Source of the DNA: JBBQWR01 sp038210495
GTDB taxonomy: Bacteria; Planctomycetota; Planctomycetia; Pirellulales; DATAWG01
Assembly: GCA_038210495.1 (NCBI GenBank)
Contig: JBBQWR010000084.1
Location: 1 to 9,176 of the forward strand
Length of the DNA stretch: 9,176 nucleotides
Reading direction: 5' to 3'
Made by a program: the position numbers and the translations under genes. Positions 1 through 7,800 of this stretch are shown here, in pieces; position 1 is the first letter of the stretch, and each line of letters starts with the position of its first letter. The notes under the pieces are model-generated. The model had not been told where the DNA came from. It saw nothing but the letters and a program-made list of their open reading frames with translations, and made no database searches.

Positions 1-848
1 GACCAACCTCCATGAACCAAAGGATTCGTTCCGTCAGGCGACAACAATTGTCGCCCCGAAATCCATCCTTCGCTGTCAGCCTTGCCCAAACCAGTGTACA
101 TGGTGATAATTTGTATAGGCTGTGATGCGTTCGCCCTGGCCCTCCGGACGGCGTCAGCCACGGCCTTCGTAAACGCCACAGCCTCTTTCTCATTAGAGCC
201 GGTGATGAGATTGAGTTCTGAGAAAAGCTCCCACGCGACAATATTGCGATATTTTCCCCACCGCTCCACGAAGAACTGAATTCGTTTCAGCCACAGCTTC
301 CGGCAGTCGGTGTCGTGAAGCAAATCCGTGGGACTTCGGCCCGGACCCCCGTTTGCCGCATTGAACGGGTTCTTGTCCCATGCATGCCAGGTCTCGTTAC
401 CGCTGCCATCATTCCAATCCGCCCACACACCCAGCACCGGTAAGATTGCCAAACCATTCTTCGCGGCGGATTCGAATAGATGGTCAAGGAATATGATGCC
501 GTCAGGGTAAATCTCGCCGGCTTTTTCTCCGGGCGGCATGTACGCAAAGTGAATCCGCATCAGCCGTTCACCGGCTGCGGCCGCGTGGGCAAAGTGCTCG
601 TCGAATGCTTCGGGACTGACTCCCGCCGGATTGCGGCCGAGCAAGAACCTTGGCACGCCCTCAACGCGAAAGAACTTTTCGCCGGGACGGAGTTCCACCT
701 TCGCGGTTGAACCTTCAACCATCGCGGACGGTGATTTAAGCGGTTGAACAGTTGGGGCATGCGTGCCCCCATCGCAGCCAACGGTTGCCGTCAGACAGAC
801 CAAGAGAAGGAGTGCCACGCATTGTAGAGAGCGATTCCGCACGGGCAT
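1..848 (-). CDS. GH5-like (cellulase-family, clan GH-A type) glycoside hydrolase, putative lipoprotein, 3' end outside window
   Basis: The frame is open for 282 codons from ATG at 848 to the window edge, so the C-terminus is missing. An AAGAGGG ribosome binding site lies 8 bases before the start (857-863). Residues 1-24 form a basic then hydrophobic leader (VALLLLVCL) followed by G-C at 24-25, a weak lipobox (T-V-G-C) that suggests export and perhaps lipid anchoring. The mature part has the layout of cellulase-family glycosylhydrolases: a beta-strand with RIHFAY (98-103), LDHLFESAAKNGL (121-133), the aromatic W-A-D-W stretch (142-145), NPFN..NGGP (160-169), then ERWGKYRNIVAWELFSELN (195-213). 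E211 in WELFSE aligns with the acid/base Glu of the usual WELxNE motif; here Ser replaces the Asn before it. The nucleophile Glu would lie beyond the edge. Substrate cannot be told: beta-mannan or beta-glucan are typical for such families. The small membrane-protein gene ends 73 bases upstream on the same strand. Confidence 0.78.
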   Translation of the reverse strand, partial: MPVRNRSLQCVALLLLVCLTATVGCDGGTHAPTVQPLKSPSAMVEGSTAKVELRPGEKFFRVEGVPRFLLGRNPAGVSPEAFDEHFAHAAAAGERLMRIHFAYMPPGEKAGEIYPDGIIFLDHLFESAAKNGLAILPVLGVWADWNDGSGNETWHAWDKNPFNAANGGPGRSPTDLLHDTDCRKLWLKRIQFFVERWGKYRNIVAWELFSELNLITGSNEKEAVAFTKAVADAVRRARANASQPIQIITMYTGLGKADSEGWISGRQLLSPDGTNPLVHGGW

Positions 849-856
849 CTTATGAA

Positions 857-863
857 CCCTCTT
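857..863 (-). promoter_or_regulatory. Ribosome binding site of the GH5-like gene
   Basis: The minus strand reads AAGAGGG here, 8 bases before the ATG at 848. This good Shine-Dalgarno match fixes the start, so that the hydrophobic leader is the N-terminus. Confidence 0.6.
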
Positions 864-921
864 GGCCGGTGAATCAAAGCAATTCTCGGCGTTTCACAAT
901 GCGAGCGGCGATGACGATGGG

Positions 922-1206
922 TCAAGATGGTGCTGGTGGTCGCGGGGCATTGGATGCGGATCTGCTGTCTTGGCTTTGAGCAGCCCTGCCATTGTTCGCG
1001 GCTGCGATTGCGGCCGCGATGACGAGGGCCAGCGTTACGATAGCACCGATTGGAACAAAGATCATCATCGGGAGCACGCCAGCCCAACCGATTCCGAGTC
1101 CCGTGTTTCCTGGGATTGATGCCAGGGCAGCCCAGATAAGTGGAATCCCTACCGTTAGCCCCGCGGACCAAATTGCAAGGCGACGAAGCTGACGTGGCTT
1201 GTCCAT
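922..1206 (-). CDS. Small two-helix membrane protein of unknown function
   Basis: This 94-residue protein starts at ATG 1206, directly after a GGAGG stretch (1208-1212, only one base of spacing, which is short). Residues 1-10 are basic (MDKPRQLRRL). Two hydrophobic segments follow, about 11-31 (AIWSAGLTVGIPLIW and on) and 43-70 (GVLPMMIFVPIGAIVTLALV and an Ala/Ile run), joined by a Gly-rich turn (IPGNTGLGIGW). The tail, 71-94, is polar and Pro/Ser-rich. No catalytic or binding motif is visible, and I do not recognise the family. With positive charges at the N-terminus both ends would be cytoplasmic by the positive-inside rule, which is an inference. The frame stays open upstream to beyond 1431, but that extension runs through a palindromic repeat and lacks a plausible start, so I prefer 1206. 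The GH5-like gene starts 73 bases downstream on the same strand; co-transcription is possible but unproven. Confidence 0.6.
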   Translation of the reverse strand: MDKPRQLRRLAIWSAGLTVGIPLIWAALASIPGNTGLGIGWAGVLPMMIFVPIGAIVTLALVIAAAIAAANNGRAAQSQDSRSASNAPRPPAPS

Positions 1207-1272
1207 GCCTCCGAATCTAACAACCCAGTCTCCCCGCCGCAAGCACGCGGCAAAATTCAGAATGGGCAGAAA

Positions 1273-1374
1273 AAGGGGCATTCTAGGACAGTCCCCTTGC
1301 CAATTGAAATGTGCCCAAGTTCGGGAGAGATAAAAGGGGACGCAACTCGATTCAAGAACGAGTCGCGTCCCCTT
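1273..1374. repeat. REP-like palindromic element
   Basis: Two hairpin-forming parts lie here. The first is the pair AAGGGG (1273-1278) and CCCCTT (1293-1298), with the core GGACAGTCCCC at 1286-1296. The second is a 16-base stem, 1334-1349 against 1359-1374, with one mismatch and the 9-base loop ATTCAAGAA. The minus-strand core GGGGACTGTCC recurs at 8288-8298. G4AC/GTC4 palindromes of this sort, often with GGGGACATTCTA-like text, are abundant in planctomycete genomes and resemble REP sequences mobilised by IS200/RAYT-type transposases; that link is from memory. No transposase gene is in the window, so this would be a non-autonomous copy. Confidence 0.55.
1330..1374 (-). terminator. Possible intrinsic terminator of the PEP-CTERM operon
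   Basis: Read on the minus strand, the stem AAGGGGACGCGACTCG pairs 15 of 16 with CGAGTTGCGTCCCCTT across a 9-base loop and is followed by TT then A (CCCCTTTTATC). It lies 178 bases after the stop of the beta-repeat gene, the last gene of the likely two-gene operon. The U-tract is short, so termination may be partial. The same hairpin is part of the REP-like element, and REP hairpins may also stabilise the upstream mRNA. Confidence 0.4.
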
Positions 1375-1551
1375 CGGCTCCCCCGCATCGAGCGTTTCGG
1401 AATTCTGCCAGATGTACGCGGTCGACAGCAACGTGGGACCGCCAAGATCAAATGCGATAAACGCATGAACGCCGCTGGGATCATCGACGCCAATGCGATT
1501 CGAATCGTTGACCCTACCTTGGGCTTGACCGCCGGCCCGAGATCGGCGCGG
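1375..1551 (-). pseudogene. Decayed fragment, weakly like an F5/8 (discoidin-type) domain
   Basis: The minus-strand frame directly after the TGA at 1552-1554 reads as protein with the same codon bias as the neighbouring genes, including RVNDSNRIGVDDPSG, HAFIAFDLGG and LLSTAYIWQNSETLDAG. The order FDLGG, a short Leu/Ser strand, then (I/V)W-x-N-x-E resembles the strand pair FDLGG..L..I.VWNYNE in discoidin-like domains of planctomycete surface proteins. There is no start codon with a ribosome binding site, and the frame runs straight into the arm of the palindromic repeat at 1374. It looks like the stump of a gene cut by that repeat. It could also be chance or a lost extension of the flanking gene. 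Confidence 0.3.
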
Positions 1552-4500
1552 TCATGGGCTTGTCCTTTCACCAGAACGAAACGGTTGCCTGCGCCGCGGC
1601 CATCCAAGGATGACAAAGCCAGTTAGCGCGAAACACGCGAGCTCGAGCGTCGCCGGTTCGGGGACCACGGATAGACTTGTTTGCTCATCGACGCCGAATA
1701 GCGGCGATAAAACAACGGCCCCAACGGGGCTCGCGCCGCCAAGCAGTTGGTCGCCGTTAACGAGTAACGAACTTGACGGCCGAAGCGAGCCAGCAAGCAG
1801 TAAGCCGCTGCCGGTGGTTGTCGCCAACTCGCTCCGGGCTGGCGACAGGCTTTGTCCAACACCGGCGCCGCCGGCCGTCGGGCTGCCCTGGAAATTGGAA
1901 GCCGCGATGGTGAATGTGGCGCCGTTGCCGATCGAGAGCGAGGATTGGTTGATGTGATTCGCCGTGAGGCTGGCGTTGTTGGCGATGGCGACGCTGCCCG
2001 TGCCATCGATACCGCCCACTTGCTGGCCGGCGCCAGAGACGTACAGACCGCCAATCGCCGCTTGGCTGTAATTCGTGATGTTCACGCGGTTCGAGCCAGC
2101 GGACAACGCCGACGCCGAGCCCGCTAATTCGAGCGTGGCGCCGGCGGCGACCGTGGCGGTAACATTGGCGCCGATCGTCGGGGCGGCCGACCCCGAGGCG
2201 ACGTTGAACCGGATCGAGCCGCCGCCCGTTTGGAGTTGGATGGCGCTGCCCGTGTTGAGCGTCGGCGCCGCGTCGAGCTCCAGCGTGCCGCCGCCGGTTT
2301 TGCTAAGCGTGCCGGAGTCGATCAACGTTGCAGCGAGCGTGCTGTTGGAGGACTGATTGACCGTCAGCGTCGTACCCGCGGCGATGCTCAAAGTGGCCGC
2401 CCCGGGACCGCTGCCGGAAAGACTGCTCACCGTTTGACTGCTGCCGAGGATGACGGCGGTGACAGCTCCGTTGGCTGCATCGATCTCCAGCCGCCCGTTG
2501 CCGAGCGAGCCCGACGCCGTCGTGCGTAGCGTGCCGGCGGTGGCGGTTGTCGTGCCGGTATACGTACTTGCGCCGGCCAGCGTCAGCGCGCCTAAGCCGA
2601 TCTTGGTGATTCCCCCGTCGGCAGTCGTCCCGAGGGCCGGATCGTGCAGCAGGTTCTGCGCAATGGTGACATCAAAGCCAGCCGTGTTGATGGTCCCGCC
2701 GCCGGCCTGAACGAGCGCATTGCCGATTCCGTGAAAGAACGTCGTGCTGTTGGCGCTAGCTTGCAAGGCGCCGCCATTGAAATTGACCGTTGAAGAGCCG
2801 GCGCCGCCGCTGACGCTACCTGCAATCAGTGTTCCGCCGCCCAGTGTGTAAGTGCCCGCGCCGCCGGATTGGCTGCCGAGCACGACGGCGCCGGCGGTGT
2901 TCGCGCCGCCGCTTTGCGTGAACGCGCCGGTCCCGGCAAAGCCGACCTCTTCGTTGTTCGGTTCGGTGAGCGTGCCGCCCGAAAGCGCGTAGCTTCCGAT
3001 GGCGCCGCTATTGTCGCCGATATATAGCCAGTTGGGCGATGCGGCGTGCAGCGAGACGGCCCCGCCGGATTGCATGACTTGCCCGGAGCTGCCGCTGTTC
3101 TGGCCGATGAATGCATCGCCAGTCCCGACGGTCACCGTGCCCCCTTGCACCCTCAGCGTCCCCACGCCGCCGACGCCCACGTTGAGGCCGTTGTTCGGAT
3201 TGCTCGCGCTGCCGTCGATCGTCAGCACGTTGGCCGAACTGGCGGTCACGGTCACTGTCGCGGCGCCGTCGATCGACATCACGCCGGTCACGTGCAGCGC
3301 ACGGCCACTATCGATCGTGGCGGCGGCCGAGGAACCGCTGATGCTGTAAAAGCCACCTATGGTGGTGTTCTGCGTGGACACATCGAGCAGGCTGGCGGCG
3401 GCCGAATTGGTTTGCGTGAGGCCGCCCAAAATCGCGGTCGATCCAGTCGTGTTGAACGCGCCGACGCGAAGCGTGCCGCCGCTGAAATTGAACTGATGGG
3501 CGACACTGCCGGCGGAACTGGAATAGATCGACGGCGTGACGAGCGTGCCGCCGCTGAGATTGTAAATGCCGCGGCCATATTGCTGCCCGCCATTGGCGCC
3601 GCCGCCGAAATGCACGTCGGTGGTCGTGGTCACCGTGCCGGCGGTTTGAGCGAAGACGGCATAGCCGTTCCAACCAACCTGGATGGCCGATGCCGTTAGC
3701 GAGCCACCGCTCATCGAATAACTATCGGGATTGGCCTGGGTGGCGAAACCCGAGTGATCGCCGATGCTCACATCCATCGTCACCGTATTGGTTCCGCCCG
3801 TTTGCATGAACGCGCCCAGGCCGTCTTCGCCGACGATGATTCGCTGGGTGGCGTTGAGCGCGCCTCCTTTGAGTTGATACGTCCCGACGCTGCCGCCGAC
3901 ATTGCCAATGATGAGCGAATTGCCGCTAAGCGTAACCGCGCCGCCGGTCTGCGTGACCGAACCGTTGCCGCCACTGGTATTGCCCAATAGCATTTGACCG
4001 GCCACATTCAACTGGCCGTTGGTCACTTTGAGCGCGCCGGTTCCCGCCTCGCCGACGTGAATGGCCTGACTGGCCGCAAGCGTTCCGCCGCTGAGCGTGT
4101 ACTGGCCATTGGAACCGGAATTCACGCCGATCACGATATTGCCGCCGGTGACCGACACCGTGCCGCCGAGCTGTGTGTACGTCGACAGGGCGGTCGAGCC
4201 TTCGCCGATCGCTAACGCATAAGCGGGACCGCCATTGTCGCTGCCGCTGCCGTTGACCGTCAGGCTACTCGCGCCGGATTGAAAGACTGTTCCCTGGCCG
4301 TCGGCGTACCGGCCCAACGCGACTCGCGGCGCGGTCGCCTGACCATTATTGCTCAAGCGGAAATTGCCGACGCCATCCTCGCCCACGCCAAGTGTGTCGT
4401 TGGTCAGCGAGAGGGTGCTCGTCCCCTGGAGGTTGTACGTGCCCGAAGATCCGCCGCTCGCGCCGATTTTCAGCCAGGCCTGCCCACCATTGAGATTTAA

Positions 4501-4854
4501 CGTGCCGGTCGATTGAGTGAACGTCGCGCCGGCGCTGGTTTGGCCGACATAGAGCTGCTGGATCGTGCTATTGAAGTTGGGATCGTCGATCGAGTCGATA
4601 TTCGTCGAACCACCGGCCACGTCAAGAAAGACGTTGTCTCCGGCGGCCGGCAGCGCGGCGGGGTTCCAATTGTTGGTGGTGTTCCAGTCGCTGCTGGTCG
4701 CGCCGGACCAATTGACCGTCGCCCCCGCGGCCGACGCGGCGGATAGCGCGAGGGCCACGCCGGCTGCGCAAAGCCAAGCCGACAATCCGCGGATAAAACC
4801 AACGGGAGATATCACGAACGCGGTTTCCAGTTGAAGATCAAATGCGAAGAACAC
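1552..4854 (-). CDS. Large beta-repeat surface protein with PEP-CTERM sorting signal
   Basis: 1,100 residues from GTG at 4854; a second GTG at 4815 (residue 14) would also give a full signal peptide. Residues 22-44 are a Sec leader (R-G-LSAWLCAAGVALALSAASA). The mature protein opens with VNWSG..SSDWNTTNNWNP (47-65), a motif common at the start of such proteins. Residues 100-690 alternate two motifs, VGxxGxGxFxQxGGxV and IGxxxGxxGTYxLSGGTL, with SGGTL-like turns near 255, 329, 382, 434, 458, 625 and 672, as expected of a beta-helix. Around 748-777 (GITKIGLGALTLAGASTYTG) and 846-861 the text matches the autotransporter-associated beta strand repeat (PATR). There is no autotransporter barrel; instead V-P-E-P (1064-1067), a hydrophobic segment (about 1068-1085) and RRR (1087-1089) form a PEP-CTERM tail. 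Its role is probably structural or adhesive at the cell surface. It begins 14 bases after the amylase stop, which suggests co-transcription. Confidence 0.85.
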   Translation of the reverse strand: MFFAFDLQLETAFVISPVGFIRGLSAWLCAAGVALALSAASAAGATVNWSGATSSDWNTTNNWNPAALPAAGDNVFLDVAGGSTNIDSIDDPNFNSTIQQLYVGQTSAGATFTQSTGTLNLNGGQAWLKIGASGGSSGTYNLQGTSTLSLTNDTLGVGEDGVGNFRLSNNGQATAPRVALGRYADGQGTVFQSGASSLTVNGSGSDNGGPAYALAIGEGSTALSTYTQLGGTVSVTGGNIVIGVNSGSNGQYTLSGGTLAASQAIHVGEAGTGALKVTNGQLNVAGQMLLGNTSGGNGSVTQTGGAVTLSGNSLIIGNVGGSVGTYQLKGGALNATQRIIVGEDGLGAFMQTGGTNTVTMDVSIGDHSGFATQANPDSYSMSGGSLTASAIQVGWNGYAVFAQTAGTVTTTTDVHFGGGANGGQQYGRGIYNLSGGTLVTPSIYSSSAGSVAHQFNFSGGTLRVGAFNTTGSTAILGGLTQTNSAAASLLDVSTQNTTIGGFYSISGSSAAATIDSGRALHVTGVMSIDGAATVTVTASSANVLTIDGSASNPNNGLNVGVGGVGTLRVQGGTVTVGTGDAFIGQNSGSSGQVMQSGGAVSLHAASPNWLYIGDNSGAIGSYALSGGTLTEPNNEEVGFAGTGAFTQSGGANTAGAVVLGSQSGGAGTYTLGGGTLIAGSVSGGAGSSTVNFNGGALQASANSTTFFHGIGNALVQAGGGTINTAGFDVTIAQNLLHDPALGTTADGGITKIGLGALTLAGASTYTGTTTATAGTLRTTASGSLGNGRLEIDAANGAVTAVILGSSQTVSSLSGSGPGAATLSIAAGTTLTVNQSSNSTLAATLIDSGTLSKTGGGTLELDAAPTLNTGSAIQLQTGGGSIRFNVASGSAAPTIGANVTATVAAGATLELAGSASALSAGSNRVNITNYSQAAIGGLYVSGAGQQVGGIDGTGSVAIANNASLTANHINQSSLSIGNGATFTIAASNFQGSPTAGGAGVGQSLSPARSELATTTGSGLLLAGSLRPSSSLLVNGDQLLGGASPVGAVVLSPLFGVDEQTSLSVVPEPATLELACFALTGFVILGWPRRRQPFRSGERTSP

Positions 4855-4868
4855 AGCGCCAATCTCGT

Positions 4869-7800
4869 TCAGGTCCGCGCCCTGCGGCGGCGATAGGCGA
4901 AGGCGGCGACGAACATGCCCATCGCGGCCAGCACGATCGTCGAAGGCTCCGGCACGGGCGTCGGGTTCAGTTGGCTGCTGAACTCGGCAGTCAATTGCTG
5001 AGAGTAGGCGCCTGGAAACTCGCTCAAGAACAACGCCACGTCTTGATTGCTGACCTTGCCACTGCCGGTCAAATTGTAGAGCCAGTCGGTGCTGCCCAAA
5101 TGTTGCAAGAGCGCATGGTAATCCGCCTGATCGACCGTAGCATCGCCGAGGAAGTTGAAGCGCCGCGTCAGCAGGTCGTTGTAGGTGGACAACAAATTTT
5201 GACTGGCGCCATTGGCGAGCAACACATCTTTCAAGTCGATCAGATCGTAGGTATCGACCTTGCCATCGCCGTTGATGTCGGCGGCCGGATTGAACTGCCC
5301 ATTCCTGCTGTAGAGCACCTGCTCGAAACAGCCGGTCGCATTCACCAGGTCGTTGGCGGCGAGTTGGCCGTCGAAATTCAGATCGCCCAGACCGGCCCCG
5401 ATCGCCGTGGAAAAATATTGGCCGGGAATCCGCTGGATGTTGTAATTACCCGTGACCCGATAGGTGACGATCGTGACCACGTGATTGCCGCTTTGAAGCC
5501 CGTTGAAGCCATAGGCAAAGAGGTCGGTGTCGATCTGCCCGGCGGCGCCTTGGCCGCTATTGACCATGCCCAGGATTTGATCATTGGTCACCGCCGCCGG
5601 CAGATCGAGAAAAGCATGGACCGTGTTGGCCGTGCCGTCGACCGATTTAACGATCAATTGCCGATTCTCGTTCACGCCGGCAACCTGCGGGGCGAAGCTG
5701 TTGATCGCGGAATTCGGCTTGTGAAGGTCGACGTAGATCGTATCTTTGAAGTCAGTGTAAATCGCCGGGGCATTGGAATTGTCCCCGTGGCGAAATACGC
5801 GGACGTCGATGTAATGATAGCCGTCGGAAAGCTTGGTGGTGTCGATCGTCTGGATGTAGCTGCCGTTGTTGCTGAAAGTGAAATAGCCGGGATTGGATAC
5901 CTGCGTGAATTGCTCGAAGCCGTAACTGGCCGTGTTAGGATCCACGAAATCCACGTTGCCGTGGCCGTTCAGGGCGACGCCGCCATCCACCTTGAATATC
6001 GCGTTGTCGCCGTCGGCGTTGTGATCGTGAATCGAGCCCAGCAGCATTCGCTTCTGCGTTTCCAGGTCGATCGTGAACGTGTTGCTGCGGATCACATCGA
6101 CATTGCTCAACAGCGTGGTGGCGTTGGCGTAGCCGTCGTTATGGGCGTTGCCGGTGATTTGCGGGGTCGCGCCTTGCATGGTGAGCGCGATGTTCGAGAG
6201 TGTCAGATTGCCGCGCGGCGATGGCAGGCCGTAGACCAAATAGCCATTGCCCGTGAATTGCGAGACCCCGTTGGTATCGACCGTGGAATTACGCAAGAAT
6301 CGCACGTTGATCATCCCGTTGCCATCGACCTGCACGATCTGCGGAATATCCCGATTGCCGAACTGATCGCGAATCGGGTTGGTGGAGTCGCTAGCGGCGT
6401 TGCCGGTCAATTCTTCCAGATAGGTTCCGGGCGAGAAGGCGGTCTGCAACGTGCGGCTGTCGAAACCCGCGTCGGTGCGGTTCGAGAGCAGGGTGATCGA
6501 AGCGCCCTGCCGTTCGAATGCGTAATTCTCTTTTTCCAACCAACGCTCAGTGAAATTTCCCTGGCCGTAAACGTCTCGGATTTTTACGAGCGTGGTGATG
6601 GCGCTACCGTACATGCCCCCCAAGGCGTCGCCGCGTCCGTCTTTCGGGAAATTGCGCTCGGCGGAACTCCCGAACTCATGGGCGTTGAAGTACACGATGC
6701 AGTTGCCCGGCATCATCAAGGAATAGGCGTATGCAACATTGCCGAGCGTCGGGCCTTCGTTGTCGTGGCTGCTCGCAAACCGCACGCCCTGCGACCCGTT
6801 GCGCAGCCCGTCGTCGTTTTCGTCGAGCACGTCGATTCTCTTGACGTTGTTCCAATCGTTGTTAAAGCCATTACCCGTCAAATTGTCGTGGAGCGCGAAG
6901 AAAGCCGGAAAATTCAACGTATCGCGATTACCGCCGATCCGGCCCGGATTGTTCGGATCGATGTTCTTCACCACGAACGTCTGCAGATAACTGACGTTGC
7001 CGTCGTAGGCCTCTCCGAAGGAAAATACCTGTTCCTGCTGCCCATTGAGCAGCGTCCGCCGGCTTTGCCGATAGACTGAGCGGTCATAATAGTCGAGTGC
7101 GAAGTTGAGCATGTTCTTCGTCGCGTCCAGCCGAAATCCGTCCACGCCGATCGTCTGCACGAGCCATTGCGTGTTCCGCATCAGGTAGCCAGTGACGTTC
7201 TCCGGCGTGGGCGTGCCGTTGAGCGGGTTCTGCAAATTGAACGGATAGATGGGGATGTTTTGCTCGCCCGTTTTCGGATCGTAGACATAAATGGGCTGCT
7301 GCGTGCGATCCGGATAGAACTGGGCATTGCTCGCCGTCGGAACGTTGGCGATCCGGCCGAAGGCATAAGCGGTCCCGGCGCGGATGTTCCGCGAATCGTT
7401 TGGATTCACGGGACTGCGGATCATCTGATTGTTCGTGCCAAAGTTGATTTGGATCAGCCCGGCCAAACGGCCCTGCTGGTCGCCGTAGTCGAACTTCCCG
7501 AAGAAGTCGCCGTCGACCGCATTGGGCAACGTAATATTTATGCCCGGATAGCCGCCGGCGTCGTAGAAACTGTGGTTTGTCGAACTGTCGAACGAGCCCA
7601 AGTCGCTATAGCCATCGTGACCGAGCACCAAATCGACAAACGAGAGCATGCCAGCCGAATGGGTCTTGTTGACCAACGTCTTCAGGCCGGTTTGAGTGCC
7701 ATAGATCGTGGGATTGCCCGGGCCGCCCAAATCGAACCGATCGTATGGATCGTAGCCAACAGAGTAACTGCCTTGGTCCGAACGCCCCGGCGGCGGCGTA

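Larger units (their letters stand above)
1207..1551. other. Gene-free stretch with a REP-like palindrome and a decayed coding fragment
   Basis: No intact gene lies between the stop of the beta-repeat protein and the start of the small membrane protein. The right half (1375-1551) keeps a protein-like frame on the minus strand. The middle (1273-1374) is a palindromic repeat. Positions 1207-1272 hold only the ribosome binding site of the small gene. The best minus-strand promoter candidate for that gene is a TAGAAT at 1280-1285 without a convincing -35 box. Confidence 0.6.

Noticed and set aside
1207..1431. N-terminal extension of the small membrane protein
   Set aside because: The frame is open but passes through the palindromic repeat, and the start at 1206 has GGAGG in front of it.
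2100..4550. CRISPR-like or tandem DNA repeat suggested by recurrent GTGCCGCC text
   Set aside because: The recurrence reflects the SGGT(L/V) protein motif with biased codons; spacing is irregular and there are no identical repeats with unique spacers.
1552..4854. True autotransporter (type V secretion)
   Set aside because: There is no C-terminal beta-barrel; the end is a PEP-CTERM tail. Only the passenger-like repeats are shared.
4842..7079. 745-codon open frame on the plus strand
   Set aside because: It lies wholly antisense to the amylase, whose motifs are certain. Its text is Val/Ile/Arg/Asp-rich without domains or a signal, as expected when a GC-biased gene is read backwards in phase.
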